From contig JAZRNK010000051.1 of assembly GCA_045648145.1 (NCBI GenBank), positions 1 to 26,734 of the forward strand: a stretch of DNA of 26,734 nucleotides. The letters are read 5' to 3'. The stretch comes from UMGS172 sp045648145. GTDB lineage: Bacteria; Bacillota; Clostridia; Oscillospirales; Acutalibacteraceae. Position 1 is the stretch's first letter. Every line of letters begins with the position of its first letter. Under the pieces are notes generated by a model that was given only the letters and a program-made list of their open reading frames with translations, searched no databases and was not told where the DNA came from. Shown piece by piece: positions 25,063-26,734 of this stretch. The position numbers and the translations under genes were made by a program.

Positions 25063-25638
25063 TTAGCTCTGTTCGTCAAGCGGCAGAGAAAAGCTGTCCA
25101 AAAATTCCTCTAAAAATATATCGGCGCATTTTAAATTCAGTTTTTTTATTGCCGCTAAGGTGCTTTTTTCCGCCACCGCAAACTCTCGGTTGCCTAAGGA
25201 CAACTCGTCCTTACACTTTATAAGCGCTGATATTTTATCGGCCGCCTTGACTATTTTTTTCAACTGCTCATCTTGGCAAAAAAACAGTTCTGAAAACTGC
25301 TTTGCCAAATCATCGGGTAACAGTGATAAAAGGTGGTTTTTGGCATTGGTTTCAATTTCCTTATAAGCCGCCTCAATACTTTTGTTGTAATATTTCACGG
25401 GCGTCGGCATATCACCCGTAATAATTTCAGGCGCATCGTGAAACATAGCAAGTAGCGCCGCCTTTTCGGCATTAACGTTACCGCCCAAACGCTCGTTTTC
25501 AATCACAGACAGAGCGTGTGCAATAAATGCCGTTTCGAGAGTGTGCTCACTCAAATTTTCTTTGCTTGTATTTCTCATCAACGCCCAACGGTCGATATAT
25601 TTCATACGAAAAAGCATTGCATAAAAATGACTGTTCAT
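25063..25638 (-). CDS. yfbR: 5'-deoxynucleotidase YfbR (HD-domain phosphohydrolase)
   Basis: This 191-residue HD-superfamily enzyme removes the 5'-phosphate from deoxynucleoside monophosphates in the cytoplasm. It matches E. coli YfbR along its length: DRWALMRN, NLSEHTLE, GGNVNAEKAALLAMFHDA, ITGDMPTPVKYYN and the C-terminal LDE. Predicted metal ligands are His32, His67, Asp68 and Asp134; Glu71, Asp76 and Arg17/Trp18 match residues known for catalysis and substrate choice. TGAGGAT precedes the ATG. It has its own promoter at 25677-25705. No clear terminator separates it from the PASTA gene, so read-through into that gene is possible. Confidence 0.95.
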   Translation of the reverse strand: MNSHFYAMLFRMKYIDRWALMRNTSKENLSEHTLETAFIAHALSVIENERLGGNVNAEKAALLAMFHDAPEIITGDMPTPVKYYNKSIEAAYKEIETNAKNHLLSLLPDDLAKQFSELFFCQDEQLKKIVKAADKISALIKCKDELSLGNREFAVAEKSTLAAIKKLNLKCADIFLEEFLDSFSLPLDEQS

Positions 25639-25676
25639 AGTCTTATATCCTCAACTTTGAAAAATTCGTTTTCTTT

Positions 25677-25705
25677 ATTATACATTCTTTTTTCGCGGTT
25701 GACAA
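25677..25705 (-). promoter_or_regulatory. Promoter of yfbR
   Basis: On the minus strand TTGTCA (25705-25700), 17 nt, TATAAT (25682-25677). The transcript would start about 32 nt before the ATG. Confidence 0.72.
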
Positions 25706-25710
25706 CACCG

Positions 25711-25731
25711 TAAATGTTTGTTTAACATTTA
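25711..25731. promoter_or_regulatory. Perfect inverted repeat between yfbR and the YfhO-family gene
   Basis: TAAATGTT (25711-25718), five bases, AACATTTA (25724-25731). It starts 6 bp upstream of the yfbR -35 and about 17 bp upstream of the plus-strand promoter, a location suited to an operator shared by both genes. The motif is not recognised. Confidence 0.4.
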
Positions 25732-25747
25732 ATTTACACGTTTTTGG

Positions 25748-25775
25748 TTGATTTTGTGTTAAGATAATGTATAAT
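25748..25775 (+). promoter_or_regulatory. Candidate promoter of the YfhO-family gene
   Basis: TTGATT (25748-25753), 16 nt, TATAAT (25770-25775). A second TATAAT lies at 25780-25785 without a good -35. The leader would be about 30-35 nt and includes the GAGAGGAAG before the ATG. Confidence 0.55.
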
Positions 25776-25814
25776 TGTATATAATACTGATTATTTGTCG
25801 AGAGGAAGTAAAAT

Positions 25815-26734
25815 ATGTTTAAAGTTGCGAGCGAAAACCGACTCGGCAAAAAGAAGCAGTTAAGGCTTATGACTTTTCTTTTGGGACTGGTCACTGCCGC
25901 CGCTTTTTTTGTGCCGTTTATTGTTAAGGACCAAGGATATTTTATATTCTTCGGTGATTTTAACGTACAGCAAATTCCTTTTTATCAATACTGTCATAAC
26001 GCCGTTCGCTCGGGCGATTTTTTGTGGAGCTGGGAGACCGATTTAGGCGCAAACTTTATTGGCTCTTACAGCTTTTATCTTCTCGGCAGTCCGTTTTTTT
26101 GGCTAACCTTGCCCTTTCCTAACAGCTTTGTGCCCTATTTGATGGGACCGCTGTTAATATTAAAATTTGCTTGTGCGGCGCTTACGGGCTATATGTTTAT
26201 CCGTCGCTTTACCGCACGTGCCGAATCGGCCATGATAGGCGGTCTTTTGTATGCCTTCAGCGGTTTTTCAGTCTACAACATTTTCTTTAACCATTTTCAC
26301 GAAGCTATTGTGTTCTTCCCGCTTTTATTGCTCGCTATGGAAACTTTTATCAGCGAGAAAAAGCGTGGTGTTTTAGCATTAGCAGTTTTTGTCTGTGCGC
26401 TTTGCAATTACTATTTCTTCTTTGGAATGGTAGTTTTTGTTGTGATTTATTGGATAATACGAACCTTTTCAAATAGCTTTAAGTTCAAAATTACAGAGTT
26501 TTTACTTATGCTGTTTGAATGCGTTGTGGGACTTTTGCTTGCAGCAGGAATTTTGTTGCCGTCGATTGTTGAAATTATCCAGAACTCCCGTCTTACAAGC
26601 TATATCACGGGATGGAGTGCGTTGGCCTACGGTAAAGAGCAGATTTTCTTAAACGTTTTAGAATGCTTCTTCTTCCCGCCCGATTTACCGGCAAGACCGG
26701 TGTTCTTCCCCGGCGCAGATGTCAAATGGTCGTC
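25815..26734 (+). CDS. YfhO-family membrane protein (partial, C-terminus outside window)
   Basis: About 306 residues are visible from the ATG at 25815 (ribosome binding site GAGAGGAAG) to the window edge. A membrane helix at about 18-38 is followed by an extracytoplasmic loop with GDFNVQQIPFYQY and SWETDLGANFIGSYSFYLL, then many further hydrophobic segments. This Asp-rich first loop and polytopic layout match YfhO proteins, GT-C-like membrane glycosyltransferases; B. subtilis YfhO is implicated in glycosylating lipoteichoic acid. With an LtaS-like gene in the same window, an envelope-polymer role is plausible but inferred. It is divergent from yfbR. The full family length is usually over 800 residues. 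Confidence 0.82.
   Translation, partial: MFKVASENRLGKKKQLRLMTFLLGLVTAAAFFVPFIVKDQGYFIFFGDFNVQQIPFYQYCHNAVRSGDFLWSWETDLGANFIGSYSFYLLGSPFFWLTLPFPNSFVPYLMGPLLILKFACAALTGYMFIRRFTARAESAMIGGLLYAFSGFSVYNIFFNHFHEAIVFFPLLLLAMETFISEKKRGVLALAVFVCALCNYYFFFGMVVFVVIYWIIRTFSNSFKFKITEFLLMLFECVVGLLLAAGILLPSIVEIIQNSRLTSYITGWSALAYGKEQIFLNVLECFFFPPDLPARPVFFPGADVKWS

Noticed and set aside
25643..25894. 83-codon minus-strand frame across the yfbR/YfhO gap
   Set aside because: It covers two good promoters and the YfhO start, has no ribosome binding site and no protein-like features.
1..26734. CRISPR arrays, transposases, integrases, phage genes, tRNA or rRNA genes
   Set aside because: No repeated-spacer array, no recognisable mobile-element protein, and no structural RNA sequence was seen on either strand.

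Overview
The window looks like chromosomal DNA of an anaerobic, Gram-positive gut-type Clostridia (probably Oscillospiraceae/Ruminococcaceae). The grounds are a single-chain pyruvate:ferredoxin oxidoreductase, moderately low GC, strong AGGAGG-type ribosome binding sites, TTGACA/TATAAT promoters, Ser-rich extracytoplasmic linkers, a PASTA kinase-like protein, and LtaS-like and YfhO-like envelope proteins. I see no phage, transposon, CRISPR, tRNA or rRNA. The genus assignment is inference.

Layout. Positions 1-10501 run on the minus strand. In transcription order they hold aroF-type DAHP synthase, an ABC-F ATPase, a MATE exporter (these three closely spaced), then pyruvate:ferredoxin oxidoreductase with a strong terminator, then a very large secreted ABC-type solute-binding protein cut by the window edge. 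Positions 10743-15391 run on the plus strand as a tight unit: an LtaS-like lipoteichoic-acid-synthase-family protein, the copper exporter CopA and the copper chaperone CopZ. This unit ends at a bidirectional palindromic terminator. Positions 15441-20676 (minus) are a four-gene overlapping operon: ABC ATPase, ABC-2 permease, a GldG-type extracytoplasmic protein and a DUF4340 protein, resembling the Gld/ABC-2 auxiliary systems of Bacteroidota. Positions 20970-22328 (plus) encode a CorC/CNNM-type CBS-domain membrane protein. Positions 22384-25638 (minus) encode RsmE, a zinc-ribbon/PASTA membrane pseudokinase and the 5'-deoxynucleotidase YfbR. A YfhO-family membrane protein starts at 25815 (plus) and runs off the end.

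How they work together. Most genes are housekeeping: central carbon metabolism, aromatic amino acid entry step, rRNA modification, nucleotide clean-up, copper homeostasis. A recurring theme is the cell envelope (LtaS-like, YfhO, the PASTA protein, the GldA/F/G+DUF4340 complex, the large solute-binding protein).

The item most worth following up is the PASTA protein. Its kinase fold has lost the ATP-lysine, the HRD aspartate and the DFG aspartate together, so it reads as a zinc-ribbon/pseudokinase/PASTA sensor. Next are the four-gene Gld-like operon in a non-gliding lineage, the LtaS-like protein with an extra C-terminal domain and membrane anchor, and several well-formed inverted repeats beside divergent promoters. 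I found no clear-cut, wholly new multi-gene system.
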